Of a DNA stretch of 64,000 nt, positions 38,378 through 47,955 are shown piece by piece. The notes under the pieces are model-generated. The model saw only the letters and a program-made list of their open reading frames with translations, made no database searches and was not told the DNA's origin. The stretch spans positions 62,001 to 126,000 of the forward strand of contig NZ_CP046565.1 of NCBI RefSeq assembly GCF_012769535.1, given 5' to 3'. Both the position numbers and the translations under genes were made by a program. This DNA comes from Methylococcus geothermalis. Its GTDB lineage: Bacteria > Pseudomonadota > Gammaproteobacteria > Methylococcales > Methylococcaceae. Each line of letters begins with the position of its first letter. The first letter of the stretch is position 1.

Positions 38378-38970
38378 TCGAAATCCTTACAGCTGGCGAA
38401 GCGGGCGCCTTCCTCTTGCATCCTGGCCAACGCGCGGCGGCCGTCATCCGGCTCTAGGTCGACGGCACGCACCGCGTCTTCGAGAACGACGACTTCGAAA
38501 CCCAGGCGCCGGGCGTCGAGCACCGTATGCAGCACGCAGTAGTCGGTCGCGAGGCCGCCGATAAACAAACGGCGAACGCCTATATCCTGCAGGATATAGG
38601 CGAGGTCCGTGCCTTCGAAACTGGAATAGGCTTCCTTTTCCGGCCACACTGCCTGGGAAAAGATCGGGACATCCTCGGGCAGTGCGAGGTCGGGCGCAAA
38701 CTCCGCCCCCGGGCTTCCGGCCACGCAATGCGGCGGCCAGGGCCCACCTTGGGCGTGGAACGAGCAGTGGTCCGGCGGATGCCAGTCACGCGTCGCGATG
38801 ACAGGCAGTCCCGCCCGGACGAAGCGCGCGATGTATTGATTCAGGACCGGTATCACCTCGTCGCCTCCCGGCACGGCGAGGCTGCCGCCCGGTAGAAAAT
38901 CGTTCTGCACATGCACTACGATCAAGGCATCGCCCGGTGAGGGCAGGAATGCAGCAGTCTCGGTGTTCAT
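38374..38970 (-). CDS. pncA: Nicotinamidase
   Basis: The 198-residue protein is an isochorismatase-fold amidase hydrolysing nicotinamide to nicotinate. The catalytic triad is visible: Asp in VVHVQNDFLPGG (about 23), Lys in WPEKEAYSSFEGTD (about 114), and Cys in ATDYCVLHT (about 152). The metal site DWHPPDHCSFH is also present. The start at ATG 38970 was chosen because the frame upstream lacks similarity. It is the upstream partner of pncB. Confidence 0.93.
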   Translation of the reverse strand: MNTETAAFLPSPGDALIVVHVQNDFLPGGSLAVPGGDEVIPVLNQYIARFVRAGLPVIATRDWHPPDHCSFHAQGGPWPPHCVAGSPGAEFAPDLALPEDVPIFSQAVWPEKEAYSSFEGTDLAYILQDIGVRRLFIGGLATDYCVLHTVLDARRLGFEVVVLEDAVRAVDLEPDDGRRALARMQEEGARFASCKDFE

Positions 38971-39095
38971 ATCAGCCACTCCATCAGGATGGCCGGATGA
39001 TACGCCGTCGCCGGGCAAGGAGGGAACGGATTGAGTTTTCCGGCATCAGGCCCTATAAATGCCGCATCCTATGAGAATGCAGGAAGGAAAATACC

Positions 39096-39356
39096 GTGCC
39101 GAAATACGATTATTTTTGCGAAGCGAACGATCGACTCGTGGAAGTCAGCCACCCCATGCACGAGCGCCTGGCGACCTGGGGCGAAGTGTGCGAGCGCGCC
39201 GGGCTGGCGGCGGGTGATACCCCGCTCGATACGCCGGTCAGGAAGCTGATTACCGGCGGCGGCATCGTCCGCTCCGGCGCCCTCAAGAATCCGGAAGCGC
39301 CCCCTTGCCAGAGCGGCGCGCCCTGCTGCGGCGCCGGGGCCTGCGGATTCAACTGA
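39096..39356 (+). CDS. FmdB-type zinc-ribbon protein
   Basis: An 86-residue protein starts at a GTG (39096) preceded by AGGAAGGAAA. The beginning MPKYDYFCEANDRLVEVSHP matches the FmdB/CxxC_CxxC regulatory-protein family, although the usual first CxxC is reduced to a single cysteine here. The end is a cysteine-rich PCQSGAPCCGAGACGFN. The role is unknown; related proteins lie near C1-metabolism genes in other bacteria. Confidence 0.75.
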   Translation: MPKYDYFCEANDRLVEVSHPMHERLATWGEVCERAGLAAGDTPLDTPVRKLITGGGIVRSGALKNPEAPPCQSGAPCCGAGACGFN

Positions 39357-39372
39357 CGGGAAGGAAGGACTT

Positions 39373-40155
39373 TCAGCGCGCGGCCCGGTTGGCCCGCGCC
39401 TCGTCTTCGAACTTCCGCCGGTACTTCAGGATTTCGCCGACGATTTGTTCCGCCGTCTTTTCGATGTCTTTGCCGGTCGCATTTTTCTCCATCACGAACT
39501 TGGCGGCGGCAACATAGGGGTTCATGGTCACGACCGCGCCCGGCATCTTGCTGGGGTCCTTCACCGTGCCGAACACGATGAAGGGCTGGCGCGGGTCCTT
39601 GCCGGCGAGATCGCTCACGCCGACCTGCACGTCCATGGCGGTCGCCCCGGCTCCGAAACCGATCACCGCGCGCTCGAGCCGGCTGCCTTCGTCGACCTCG
39701 GTGAACATGCCCTGCACCAGCCAGCCGTCGCGCGGCAAGGCGCCGGCCGTGGAGGCGATGCGCTGTGCAGGCAGCCCCTTGTCCGACAGGCTCTTCACCA
39801 GCGCGGCCGCCATGGTGTCGACGATTTCCCGGGCTTGGTCGCCGGGACTGCCGGGGCCGAAGGGTTTCCTCAGGCGTTGGCCGAGTCCGCCCAGCAGCCC
39901 CGGGCGTTGCGATTGCGACTGGCCGGGCAGCAGGCCTCTGACGCCGGGATCACCCTGGATGTTTTCGGCATCCAGCGCGAAATCCGCGACATACACCGTC
40001 CTCGGCCCTTCGCCGGGTTTGACGGCGCCGAGCTGTTCGTTGCGGACCTCCACGCCGCCCAGAAATTTGCGGGACCGGTCCGAGCTGCATCCGCCGAGCG
40101 CGATACCGGCAACCGCCAGACAAACCAGAAGGGAAAGGGAAATCCGGCGTTTCAT
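39373..40155 (-). CDS. DUF4410 lipoprotein
   Basis: The 260-residue protein has a signal peptide with the lipobox LGGC (cysteine about 23), so it should be anchored to the outer membrane. The rest fits DUF4410: the VADF strand near residue 58, a long helical region, and GDGLV-like beta segments (FGAGATAMDVQVGVSDL). The function is unknown. It converges on the FmdB-like gene, with 16 bases between stops. Confidence 0.75.
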   Translation of the reverse strand: MKRRISLSLLVCLAVAGIALGGCSSDRSRKFLGGVEVRNEQLGAVKPGEGPRTVYVADFALDAENIQGDPGVRGLLPGQSQSQRPGLLGGLGQRLRKPFGPGSPGDQAREIVDTMAAALVKSLSDKGLPAQRIASTAGALPRDGWLVQGMFTEVDEGSRLERAVIGFGAGATAMDVQVGVSDLAGKDPRQPFIVFGTVKDPSKMPGAVVTMNPYVAAAKFVMEKNATGKDIEKTAEQIVGEILKYRRKFEDEARANRAAR

Positions 40156-40263
40156 GTACTCTCCTTGAGGTTTCGGGGGAGCCGAACATCGGGGGCTTCG
40201 AGACCGATGTCCAATGATAGCAGCCGCCGAGCTCGCCCCGCAGCCGGAGTCCGGTGTCGTTCA

Positions 40264-40405
40264 GTCGCACTCCCATAGATCCAGCGCGACCCGGTCGTGC
40301 CGCTGCGGATCGTACTTGACCGGAACCGTGCGGCCCGGCTGGGCGCTGGGCATGGCGGTCGACCGTGGCGCTCAGGCGGGTTCTCGAATCGGCGGGCGGC
40401 GTTTT
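40264..40405 (-). pseudogene. Remnant of a small gene
   Basis: On the minus strand the text ending GRTVPVKYDPQRHDRVAL, then DLWECD and a stop resembles the C-terminus of short DUF3592-like membrane-associated proteins. The upstream continuation (RTRLSATVDRHAQRPAG) is in another frame, so an indel separates them. No full-length start is found. The 390 bases between the DUF4410 and DUF29 genes hold nothing else I can support. Confidence 0.35.
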
Positions 40406-40542
40406 CAAAAGCAGTTTCCGGTTACCAAAGTCTCACGAAATAGCTTGGCATCGTGCTCTCTTCATGGGGTGAGTAGGTGTCACATCCCAGAACGTGATGG
40501 CCGCAATATGTCGAGGCCCGATGGCACAGCCTCTCGGCGAAC

Positions 40543-40977
40543 TCACTCGGGCAGATAATCCGGATCCAGCACTTCGACCAGATCGAACGGCGGCTGCGCT
40601 GGAAAGGCATCCAGCGTCAGCCCTGTCTCCATCATGGCGCTGAAGCGGGCGTTGTCGTAGGTCTCGAGAAAACAGACGTGGAGAGCGGGCTTCAGGCTGG
40701 GGTTGGCTTCCATCAGCTTGGCCAGGCGCCTGCGCTGGTCGAGTATGGCCGATTCCCAGCGCTGCCCGTGAGATTCGGGCTGGTGGCCCCATTTCAGCAA
40801 ATGCGTCAGCAGCACTTCGAGGCGCCGGGTCAGCTGCAGCCGCGCACTGCGGCCCAAGGCCTCGATTTCCTCGCAAAGGTGCTCGGTATCCAGCTCGGAG
40901 AACCGGCCGGCTTTGAGGAGTTCGGACTGTTGCAGGGTCCAGCCGAAAAAATCGCGTTCGTAGAGACTGGCGTTCAC
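40543..40977 (-). CDS. DUF29 family protein
   Basis: This 144-residue protein has the DUF29 pattern: YERDFFGWTLQQSELLKAGR at the start, then the helix LDTEHLCEEIEALGRSARLQ and LTHLLKWGHQPE. DUF29 proteins are small helical proteins common in cyanobacteria and methanotrophs, with no known function. It lies 58 nt upstream of nothing on its own strand, and 58 nt after pntB's stop comes its start region reversed, so co-transcription with pntAB is possible. Confidence 0.85.
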   Translation of the reverse strand: MNASLYERDFFGWTLQQSELLKAGRFSELDTEHLCEEIEALGRSARLQLTRRLEVLLTHLLKWGHQPESHGQRWESAILDQRRRLAKLMEANPSLKPALHVCFLETYDNARFSAMMETGLTLDAFPAQPPFDLVEVLDPDYLPE

Positions 40978-41035
40978 AGAATGACCCTCGTTGTCTGGAG
41001 TGCGGGACGGGACCCCCCGTCCCGCGGATTTCCGC

Positions 41036-42433
41036 TTATCCCCTCAGGTGCTGCAGGACTTCGTCCAGCATCTTCTTGGCATCGCCGAACAGCATCCGGT
41101 TGTTCTCCTTGTAGAACAGCGGATTGTCGACGCCGGCATAGCCGGACGCCATGGAACGCTTCATGACGATGGAAGTGCCCGCCTTCCAGACCTCCAACAC
41201 CGGCATGCCGGCGATGGGGCTGTTGGGGTCTTCCTGGGCGCCCGGATTGACGATGTCGTTGGCGCCGATGACCATCGCCACGTCGGTTTCCGGGAAGTCC
41301 TGGTTGATTTCGTCCATTTCCAGCACGATGTCGTAAGGCACCTTGGCTTCGGCCAGCAGCACGTTCATGTGCCCAGGCATGCGGCCGGCCACCGGATGGA
41401 TGGCGAAACGCACGTTGACGCCCTTGTCCCGCAGGTACTTGGTGATTTCATACACCGTGTGCTGAGCCTGCGCCACGGCCATGCCGTAGCCCGGCACCAG
41501 AATGACGTTCCTGGCATTGCGCAACAGCTCCGCAGTCTCCTCGGGGGTGATGGGCTGCACCTCGCCCTCCGGCTTTGCCCCCGTCACGGCAGTGCCGCCC
41601 TCGGTGCCGAACCCCCCGGCGATCACCGCAAAAAAATGGCGGTTCATGGCCCGGCACATGATGTAGGACAGGATCGCGCCGGAAGAACCCACCAGGGCAC
41701 CGGTGACGATCAGGAGATCGTTCGACAGCATGAAGCCCGTGGCCGATGCGGCCCAGCCGGAATAGCTGTTGAGCATGGACACGACCACGGGCATGTCGGC
41801 GCCGCCGATCGCCATGACCATGTGGATGCCGAACAGCAGGGCGATGCCGGTCATGATGCCGAGCGGCACGATGCCGGTCGCGATCGAATCGGCGTCGAGA
41901 AACTGCTTGCCGACCACGATAACGGCGATCAGGAGCCCCAGGTTGAGCCAGTGGCGTCCCGGTATCAGCATCGGCTTGCCGCTGATCTTGCCGGACAGCT
42001 TGCCGAAAGCGATGACCGATCCGGAAAAGGTCACGGCGCCGATGAGGACTCCGATGTAGATCTCCGATTCGTGGATGGTCTTCTCGACGCCGCTGAAGTG
42101 CGCGCTCGGGTCGAAATAGTTGGCGAAACCGACCAAGGCTGCCGCGAGACCGACCAGGCTGTGCATGAGCGCCACCAGTTCCGGCATCTCGGTCATCTTG
42201 ACCTTGATCGCGGCATACACGCCGACACTGCCGCCGACCAGCATGGCGATCAGGATCGGCACGTAGCTGGTGACTTTCGGCCCCAGCAAGGTCGCCAGGA
42301 TGGCGATGGCCATGCCTGCGATGCCGTAGAAATTCCCTCGCCTTGCCGTTTCCGGATGGCTCAGCCCGCCCAGGCTGAGGATGAACAGGATGGTCGCGCC
42401 GATGTACGCGACCGTAACCAAACCTTCAGACAT
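41036..42433 (-). CDS. pntB: NAD(P) transhydrogenase subunit beta
   Basis: The 465-residue subunit has eight or nine membrane helices in the first 260 residues. A NADP(H)-binding domain III follows, with [13 protein letters not shown] and the later [20 protein letters not shown]. With PntA it uses the proton gradient to reduce NADP+ with NADH. A GGGAGAAG lies 5-7 bases before the ATG at 42433; the start is 18 nt after pntA. Confidence 0.96.
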   Translation of the reverse strand: MSEGLVTVAYIGATILFILSLGGLSHPETARRGNFYGIAGMAIAILATLLGPKVTSYVPILIAMLVGGSVGVYAAIKVKMTEMPELVALMHSLVGLAAALVGFANYFDPSAHFSGVEKTIHESEIYIGVLIGAVTFSGSVIAFGKLSGKISGKPMLIPGRHWLNLGLLIAVIVVGKQFLDADSIATGIVPLGIMTGIALLFGIHMVMAIGGADMPVVVSMLNSYSGWAASATGFMLSNDLLIVTGALVGSSGAILSYIMCRAMNRHFFAVIAGGFGTEGGTAVTGAKPEGEVQPITPEETAELLRNARNVILVPGYGMAVAQAQHTVYEITKYLRDKGVNVRFAIHPVAGRMPGHMNVLLAEAKVPYDIVLEMDEINQDFPETDVAMVIGANDIVNPGAQEDPNSPIAGMPVLEVWKAGTSIVMKRSMASGYAGVDNPLFYKENNRMLFGDAKKMLDEVLQHLRG

Positions 42434-42451
42434 GATCTTCTCCCGTCCTTG

Positions 42452-43990
42452 TTATCTTCTGAACATGCGCAGCATGCGCTGGGTCACCCAGAATCCGCCC
42501 GCCATGTTGACCGCCGTCAGGGCGATGGCCAACCCTGCCAGCGCCAGGATCAGCGTGCCGGGCGAGGAAATCTGGATCAGTGCGCCGATCGCGATGATGC
42601 TGGAGATGGCGTTGGTGACGCTCATCAAGGGTGTGTGCAGCGCGGGCGTCACGTTCCAGATCACCATGTACCCGACGAAGCAGGCGAGCACGAACACGGT
42701 GAAATGTTCCATGAAGTCGGCCGGGGCGTTGACCCCGATCAGGTAGAAGATCAATGCGCCGATACCGATGCCGAGGCCGGTTCGGGCCCAGGCCGGCAGC
42801 AGCGGCTTCTTTTCGGCTACGACCGGCGGCGCGGCCGTGGCCATCTGCGGAGCCGCCGCGCTGATCTTGGGTGGTGGTGGCGGCCAGGTAATGATGCCGT
42901 CCTTGATCACCGTCGCACCGCGGATCACTTCGTCGTCCATGTCCACCACGATATTGCCATCCTTCTGCGGGCACAGCTCTTCAAGCAAACGCAGGAGGTT
43001 GGTGGCATAGAGCGTACTGGACTGCCGAGCCAGGCGGCTGGGCAGATCGGTGTAGCCGATGATGGTGACGCCATGGCGCACCACGACCTCGCCGGGGACG
43101 GTCAGCTCGCAGTTGCCGCCCTGTTCGGCGGCCATGTCGACGATCACGCTGCCCGGCTTCATGGACTTGACCATGCCGACGGTGATCAGCTTGGGCGCAG
43201 GCTTGCCGGGAATCAGGGCGGTGGTGACGATGACGTCGACGTCCATGGCTTGGCGGGCGATCATGTCGGCCTGGGCCTTCTGATAGCCTTCGCTCATGAT
43301 CTTGGCATAGCCGCCGACGCCCGTACCCTCCTCCTGGTATTCCACCTCGACGAACTCGGCGCCCATGGACTTGACCTGGTCCTTCACTTCCGGCCGCGTA
43401 TCGGTGGCGCGCACGATGGCGCCCAGCCCGCCGGCGGCGCCGATTGCGGCAAGTCCCGCCACGCCGGCGCCGATGACGAAGACCTTGGCCGGCGGCACCT
43501 TGCCGGCCGCCGTCACCTGGCCGCAAAAAAAGCGGCCGAAATGATAGGCCGCTTCGATCACCGCACGGTAGCCGGCGATGTTCGCCATGGAGCTCAGGGC
43601 ATCGAGTTTCTGCGCCCTGGAAATCCGCGGCACGCTGTCCATGGCCAACACGGTTCCGCCAGTGGCGGCCAGCTTGTCCATGAGTTCGGGGTTCTGGGCG
43701 GGCCAGATGAAACTGACGAGACACCCGCCCTGCCGCATCAGATCGACTTCGGCGAGCGAAGGCGCGCGCACCTTGAGGACGATGTCGGAACCGGCCCAAA
43801 CCTCGGCGGCGTTTTCGATGACCGCAACGCCGGCTTCCCTGAACGCATCATCGGAGAAACTCGCCCCATCCCCGGCGCCGGACTCGACCACGACCTCGAA
43901 CCCAAGCTTCTTTATTTTCTCGGCCACTTCCGGTGTGGTCGCTACCCGGCACTCCCCGGGAAAGATTTCCTTCGGTATTCCAATTCGCAT
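42452..43990 (-). CDS. pntA: NAD(P) transhydrogenase subunit alpha
   Basis: The 512-residue subunit has the alanine-dehydrogenase-like NAD-binding domain I, with KEIFPGECRVATTPEV at the start and GAGVAGLAAIGAAGGLGA near 175. Four C-terminal membrane helices follow. The length equals the undivided enterobacterial PntA. The gene heads a pntAB operon with its own promoter 153 bases upstream and supplies NADPH, probably important for biosynthesis during C1 growth. Confidence 0.96.
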   Translation of the reverse strand: MRIGIPKEIFPGECRVATTPEVAEKIKKLGFEVVVESGAGDGASFSDDAFREAGVAVIENAAEVWAGSDIVLKVRAPSLAEVDLMRQGGCLVSFIWPAQNPELMDKLAATGGTVLAMDSVPRISRAQKLDALSSMANIAGYRAVIEAAYHFGRFFCGQVTAAGKVPPAKVFVIGAGVAGLAAIGAAGGLGAIVRATDTRPEVKDQVKSMGAEFVEVEYQEEGTGVGGYAKIMSEGYQKAQADMIARQAMDVDVIVTTALIPGKPAPKLITVGMVKSMKPGSVIVDMAAEQGGNCELTVPGEVVVRHGVTIIGYTDLPSRLARQSSTLYATNLLRLLEELCPQKDGNIVVDMDDEVIRGATVIKDGIITWPPPPPKISAAAPQMATAAPPVVAEKKPLLPAWARTGLGIGIGALIFYLIGVNAPADFMEHFTVFVLACFVGYMVIWNVTPALHTPLMSVTNAISSIIAIGALIQISSPGTLILALAGLAIALTAVNMAGGFWVTQRMLRMFRR

Positions 43991-44142
43991 GCAAGCCGCT
44001 CCTTATCCCTGTTCTGGTTGGGAGATGGGCCTCGCATGGACGCCGCCCGCCGGAGCGCGCGGCAAATCGTTACTCGGAGGAAACGACCCATCTCGTGAGT
44101 CTGGATTGACAAAAGCAAATCGGGCGCCGTGCGCCCATGCTT

Positions 44143-44171
44143 TTAATACCGGCAAAGCGGAGCCGGGTCAA
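44143..44171 (-). promoter_or_regulatory. Sigma70-type promoter of pntAB
   Basis: Read on the minus strand, TTGACC (44171-44166) and TATTAA (44148-44143) are separated by exactly 17 bases. A hairpin GGGCGC / GCGCCC at 44122-44136 falls at or just after the expected start, leaving a leader of about 145 bases before pntA. The hairpin could be a regulatory site. Confidence 0.6.
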
Positions 44172-44201
44172 CCTTTTTTCCAAAGAGGAGGGGCGAGCGG
44201 C

Positions 44202-45407
44202 TCAGTGAAATCGAGGCAGGCGTTCGGCCAGACCCATGGCGTGGCGGGCCAGCAGGTGTTTGGCCGGCGGCAGGCAATCCAGCGCAAACAGACCGATATT
44301 GCGAATCAGCGCGAGAGGCAGGAAATCGCTGGAAAAAATCCGGATCAGGCTGTCGGTAAAGGCGACGGTGTTGCGGAGGTCGCGCTGGCGGGCATCGGCG
44401 TAGCTGTGGAGAAAAGCCGGATCGCCGATGTCTTCGCCGAAGCCCTGCTTCACGATCAGGCGTTCGGCCAGTTGGGCGGCATCACGCAACCCCAGGTTGA
44501 AGCCCTGCCCCGCCACCGGATGGAGCTGGTGCATGGCATTGCCGATCAGCACCACCCGGTCGTCGGCCATGCGGCCGGCGCGGATCAGCTTGAGCGGGAA
44601 GGTCTGGCGCGGACCGACCGGACCCAGCGCTCCCAGCCAGTAGCCGAAGGCCTCCTGAAAGCGGGCCAGGAATTCGGCTTCCGATAGGGCACGCAACTCT
44701 TCGGCTTGGGACGGGACCAGCGTCCACACCACCGAGCAGCGCCGCCGCCCGAGCGGCAGCACGGCCAGCGGGCCGGAGGAGGTGAAGCGTTCGTAGGCGA
44801 CGTTGCGGTGGTCGAGTTCGGTGGCGACTTCGAACACCAGGGCGGTCTGCCCGTATTCGCGGACGATCTGGGGGATTTCCAGCAACCGGCGGACGGTGGA
44901 ATCGCTGCCGTCGGCGCCGACGACGAGACGGGCGGAAAGCATCAGGGTTTCCTCGCCGCGCTTGAGGCTGACGTGAACCGAATCCGGCCCGGCCCGCAGC
45001 CCGATCAGGCGGGCGGGCTGGATCAGCTCGACCGTTCCGGAATGCAGGGCGTCGGCCACCGCATCCTCGACATCGCGCGCGGTGACTACGTACCCCAAGG
45101 CCGCGACACCCTCGCGTTCGGCGCTGAGCCGGGTCTTGCCGAAATGGCCGCGGTCCGAGACATGGATGTCGCGGATCGGCGTGGCTTTCGGCTCGACCGC
45201 GGCCCAAACGCCCAGCGTCTCGAGTATCCGGGCTGTGCCGCGGGCCAGCGCCAGCGCGCGCGCCCCGGCGGGAGCCGTCTGGCGTTCGGATTCGGTGCGG
45301 CTCTCCACCACGGCCACCTTGAGCGGCGAACCGGCCAGGGCCAGCGCCAGGCTGCCGCCAGCCAGGCCGCCGCCGATGATGAGGACGTCGTAATCGAAAG
45401 TTTTCAT
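44202..45407 (-). CDS. ubiH: 2-octaprenyl-6-methoxyphenol hydroxylase-type UbiH
   Basis: The 401-residue flavin monooxygenase of ubiquinone biosynthesis has VLIIGGGLAGGSLALAL (FAD motif, 8-24), the DG motif VGADGSDSTVRRLL (about 183), and GNAMHQLHPVAGQGFNLGLRD (about 293), which contains the family GxNLGLRD element. It follows pepP with a 4-nt overlap in the conserved ygfB-pepP-ubiH order. UbiI, often next in enterobacteria, is not found here. Confidence 0.93.
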   Translation of the reverse strand: MKTFDYDVLIIGGGLAGGSLALALAGSPLKVAVVESRTESERQTAPAGARALALARGTARILETLGVWAAVEPKATPIRDIHVSDRGHFGKTRLSAEREGVAALGYVVTARDVEDAVADALHSGTVELIQPARLIGLRAGPDSVHVSLKRGEETLMLSARLVVGADGSDSTVRRLLEIPQIVREYGQTALVFEVATELDHRNVAYERFTSSGPLAVLPLGRRRCSVVWTLVPSQAEELRALSEAEFLARFQEAFGYWLGALGPVGPRQTFPLKLIRAGRMADDRVVLIGNAMHQLHPVAGQGFNLGLRDAAQLAERLIVKQGFGEDIGDPAFLHSYADARQRDLRNTVAFTDSLIRIFSSDFLPLALIRNIGLFALDCLPPAKHLLARHAMGLAERLPRFH

Positions 45408-46726
45408 GGCCGCATCAGCGCTTCAATCTCGGCGACCGTCTTGGGCACGCCGGAAGTGAGGACCTCGCAGCCCGCCGGGGTGACGAGGACGTCGTCCTCG
45501 ATGCGGATGCCGATGCCCCGAAACCGCGGATCGACGTCCTCGCAGTCCGCCGGCACATAGAGCCCCGGCTCGACCGTGAGCACCATCCCGGGCTCCAGCT
45601 TGCGCCAGTCGCTGCCGGCCTTGTAGTCGCCCACGTCATGGACGTCCATGCCCAGCCAGTGCCCGGTCCGGTGCATGTAGAACTTCTTGTAGGCCTCGTC
45701 CTTGACGAGCCTGGCGGGCTTGCCTTCGAGCAGCCCCAGGGCGACCAGGCCTTTGGTCAGGACCCGGACCGCGGCGTCGTGCGGATCGTTCCAGTGCTTG
45801 CCCGGCCTGACCTCGCCGATCGCCGCCGTTTGCGCCTCCAGCACCAGTTCGTACAGGGCGCGCTGGGCCTCGCTGAAGCGGCCGTTGACCGGGAAGGTCC
45901 GGGTGATGTCGGCGGCGTAATGATCGTGCTCGGCGCCGGCATCGACCAGCAGCAGGTCGCCATCGCGCAGTATCGCGTCGTTGGCGGTGTAGTGCAGCGT
46001 GCAGGCATTGTTGCCACCGGCGACGATGCTGGGATAGGCGGGCGAGCGCATGCCGTGGCGAATGAATTCGTGCAGGATTTCCGCCTCGATCTGGTATTCG
46101 TACATGCCTGGGCGGCAGGCCCGCATGGCCCGCCTGTGCGCCGCGGCGGAGACTTCGGCGGCCCGCCGCATCAGCCCGATCTCGAGCTCCGACTTGAACA
46201 GCCGCGCCTCGTGCAGGAGCTTGTCGAGCGAGACGAACTGCTCCGGCACGCCAACCCCACTGCGCGCCCGGCTGCGGATGTTGTTGATCGCCCGCATCAC
46301 CTGATCGTCGAATTCGGACTGATGCCCGATCGGGTAATACACGGTTTCGTGGTTTTCCAAGAGACCCGGGAGCACGGCATCGAGTTCGGTGATCGGATAC
46401 GCCTCGTCCGCCCCAAACACCTCGCGGGCCCCCTCGAGCCCGGCGCTGCGCCCGACCCAAACGGCCATCTTGGCGTCGAATTCGCGGCAGAACAGCACGA
46501 ATTCGCCCTCTTTCCGGCCAGGGATGAACACCGCCAGCGACTCGGGCTCGGTAAAGCCGGTGAGATAGGCGAAGTCGCTGTCCTGGCGGTAGGGGAACTC
46601 GACGTCGCGGTTGCGCACCGCGGCGGGCGCGCCGGCGATGAGCGCGACGCTCCTTTTCTTCATGCGCTTGAGCAGGCGGCGACGGCGCTGCTGGAATTCG
46701 GACAAGGGCAACATCGGATGACTCAA
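45404..46726 (-). CDS. pepP: Xaa-Pro aminopeptidase P
   Basis: The 440-residue metallopeptidase releases N-terminal residues preceding proline. Metal-binding parts are visible: VDAGAEHDHYAADITRTFPV (two Asp, about 260-275), HRTGHWLGMDVHDVG (His, about 355), and MVLTVEPGLYVP plus the final IEDDVLVT (two Glu). It overlaps ygfB upstream and ubiH downstream by 4 nt each, indicating coupled translation. Confidence 0.95.
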   Translation of the reverse strand: MSHPMLPLSEFQQRRRRLLKRMKKRSVALIAGAPAAVRNRDVEFPYRQDSDFAYLTGFTEPESLAVFIPGRKEGEFVLFCREFDAKMAVWVGRSAGLEGAREVFGADEAYPITELDAVLPGLLENHETVYYPIGHQSEFDDQVMRAINNIRSRARSGVGVPEQFVSLDKLLHEARLFKSELEIGLMRRAAEVSAAAHRRAMRACRPGMYEYQIEAEILHEFIRHGMRSPAYPSIVAGGNNACTLHYTANDAILRDGDLLLVDAGAEHDHYAADITRTFPVNGRFSEAQRALYELVLEAQTAAIGEVRPGKHWNDPHDAAVRVLTKGLVALGLLEGKPARLVKDEAYKKFYMHRTGHWLGMDVHDVGDYKAGSDWRKLEPGMVLTVEPGLYVPADCEDVDPRFRGIGIRIEDDVLVTPAGCEVLTSGVPKTVAEIEALMRP

Positions 46727-47259
46727 TGAAGCTGGGGAGCGGCGTTCTGCTCGAATTCGCTGCGGACGAGCTGCACCCCGGCCCGGACGAATTCGGTCAG
46801 CTCGGCGTAAGCCTCTTCGTCGGTTTCATCGGCGTGTTCCGAGTCGAGGCGGGAAAGCTGTAGGATGTCGTCGAGCACCTCGGCGCATTCGCCGGGCCAG
46901 TCGCTGTCGGCCAGCTTGTAGCCCAGCCCATACAGGAATCCCTGACACCATTCGCCCAGCGCGCGGGCGCGGTCGCTCATCGCATGGTCGTCGTCCGGCA
47001 GGCACAGTTCGAAGCTGAAATCGAAGGCATCCAGTTGCTCGCGCGTGCGGTTGCACAAACTTTCGCAGCACGCCTGCTCGTCCGCATTCAGCCCGGCCTT
47101 GTCGTCGCCGAAGATGGCACTCAGCCACTGCTCGCAATCGAGCCGGCCGTCGACGCACAAAAGGCCCGCCAATGTGCCGTGGGCCTCGGCGACGCTGGCA
47201 GGGACGTGATGGTTGAGGAATATCGCCTGGATGTCCTCGTAAGAGGGACTCTCGTGCAT
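46723..47259 (-). CDS. UPF0149 (YgfB/YecA) family protein
   Basis: The 178-residue acidic protein matches YgfB: IQAIFLNHHVPASVAEAHGT at the start, then GLLCVDGRLDCEQWL and WCQGFLYGLGY in the middle. It is the first gene of the ygfB-pepP-ubiH operon, divergent from zapA. In pseudomonads YgfB modulates a regulator linked to antibiotic resistance; in this organism the role is unknown. Confidence 0.9.
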   Translation of the reverse strand: MHESPSYEDIQAIFLNHHVPASVAEAHGTLAGLLCVDGRLDCEQWLSAIFGDDKAGLNADEQACCESLCNRTREQLDAFDFSFELCLPDDDHAMSDRARALGEWCQGFLYGLGYKLADSDWPGECAEVLDDILQLSRLDSEHADETDEEAYAELTEFVRAGVQLVRSEFEQNAAPQLH

Positions 47260-47388
47260 GAGTGACTTGTCGAACTTGGGAGTATTTCATTATGCTAACA
47301 TCCCTTGGGCTAGGGCCGGTACCCAAAGCCATGGCCACCAGCCCCGCAATACCCCTGACTTCGTCCCCATCTCCAGGAAATACGCGCC

Positions 47389-47682
47389 ATGAGCGAACAT
47401 CGCCCCATCAAAGTGCAGCTTCTCGGCAAGGAATACCCCATCGGCTGCGCCGAGGATGAGCAGCACGACCTGCTGATCGCCGCCCGTTTCCTCGACGAGA
47501 GAATGCGCAAGATCCGCGAAACCGGCCGCGTGATCGGCACCGAACGCATCGCGATCATGGCGGCCTTGAACATCGCCCATGAACTGGTCCAGGCCCAGCA
47601 CGAGATCCGGCTCCTGAACCAGGGCCTGGCCAATCAGCATGCCATGAATTCGCTGGGTTCCGGCGGCGGCTGGAACGGTTGA
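47389..47682 (+). CDS. zapA: Cell-division protein ZapA
   Basis: The 97-residue protein has the ZapA beta-strand start VKVQLLGKEYPIGC-like (IKVQLLGKEYPIGC) and the C-terminal coiled helix (ALNIAHELVQAQHEIRLL). It cross-links FtsZ filaments at the division ring. Placed between the divergent ygfB operon and 6S RNA, this is the standard gammaproteobacterial order. Confidence 0.93.
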   Translation: MSEHRPIKVQLLGKEYPIGCAEDEQHDLLIAARFLDERMRKIRETGRVIGTERIAIMAALNIAHELVQAQHEIRLLNQGLANQHAMNSLGSGGGWNG

Positions 47683-47754
47683 CCTCCGCGATAGCGGGAA
47701 TTCCCAGACACGTCAAGTCTCTCACCTGCGCCGTTTATCGGGTAAGATAACTCC

Positions 47755-47945
47755 CCAGTATTCCCTGTAACGCTCGAAGCGTGCTGGGTTACTCTTTGAG
47801 CCTAATCTAAAACCCCGGGACTTTCGGGTGTTCGATGTGCGCAAGTCCGCTCCGAGCGGAAAGCCTGATTCGGCATCCTCAAATCCCACCTGAACCATAT
47901 GGTTCAAGGGCGAAAGCATGCTACGGCGCAAACGGGGAATACTCT
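47755..47945 (+). ncRNA. ssrS: 6S RNA
   Basis: The segment between zapA and fau has the 6S architecture. The 5' end AGTATTCCC (47757-47765) pairs with GGGAATACT (47935-47943). Near the 3' part is the hallmark hairpin TGAACCATATGGTTCA (47891-47906), and a large internal loop lies between. 6S RNA imitates an open promoter and holds RNA polymerase in stationary phase. A possible -10 TAAGAT lies at 47743-47748. Ends are accurate to a few bases only. Confidence 0.88.
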
Positions 47946-47955
47946 TTCTCGCCCC

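Noticed and set aside
40991-44098. Open frame of over 1000 codons on the plus strand
   Set aside because: It is antisense to pntB and pntA, is rich in His/Asp/Gly/Arg as GC-rich shadow frames are, and shows no domain.
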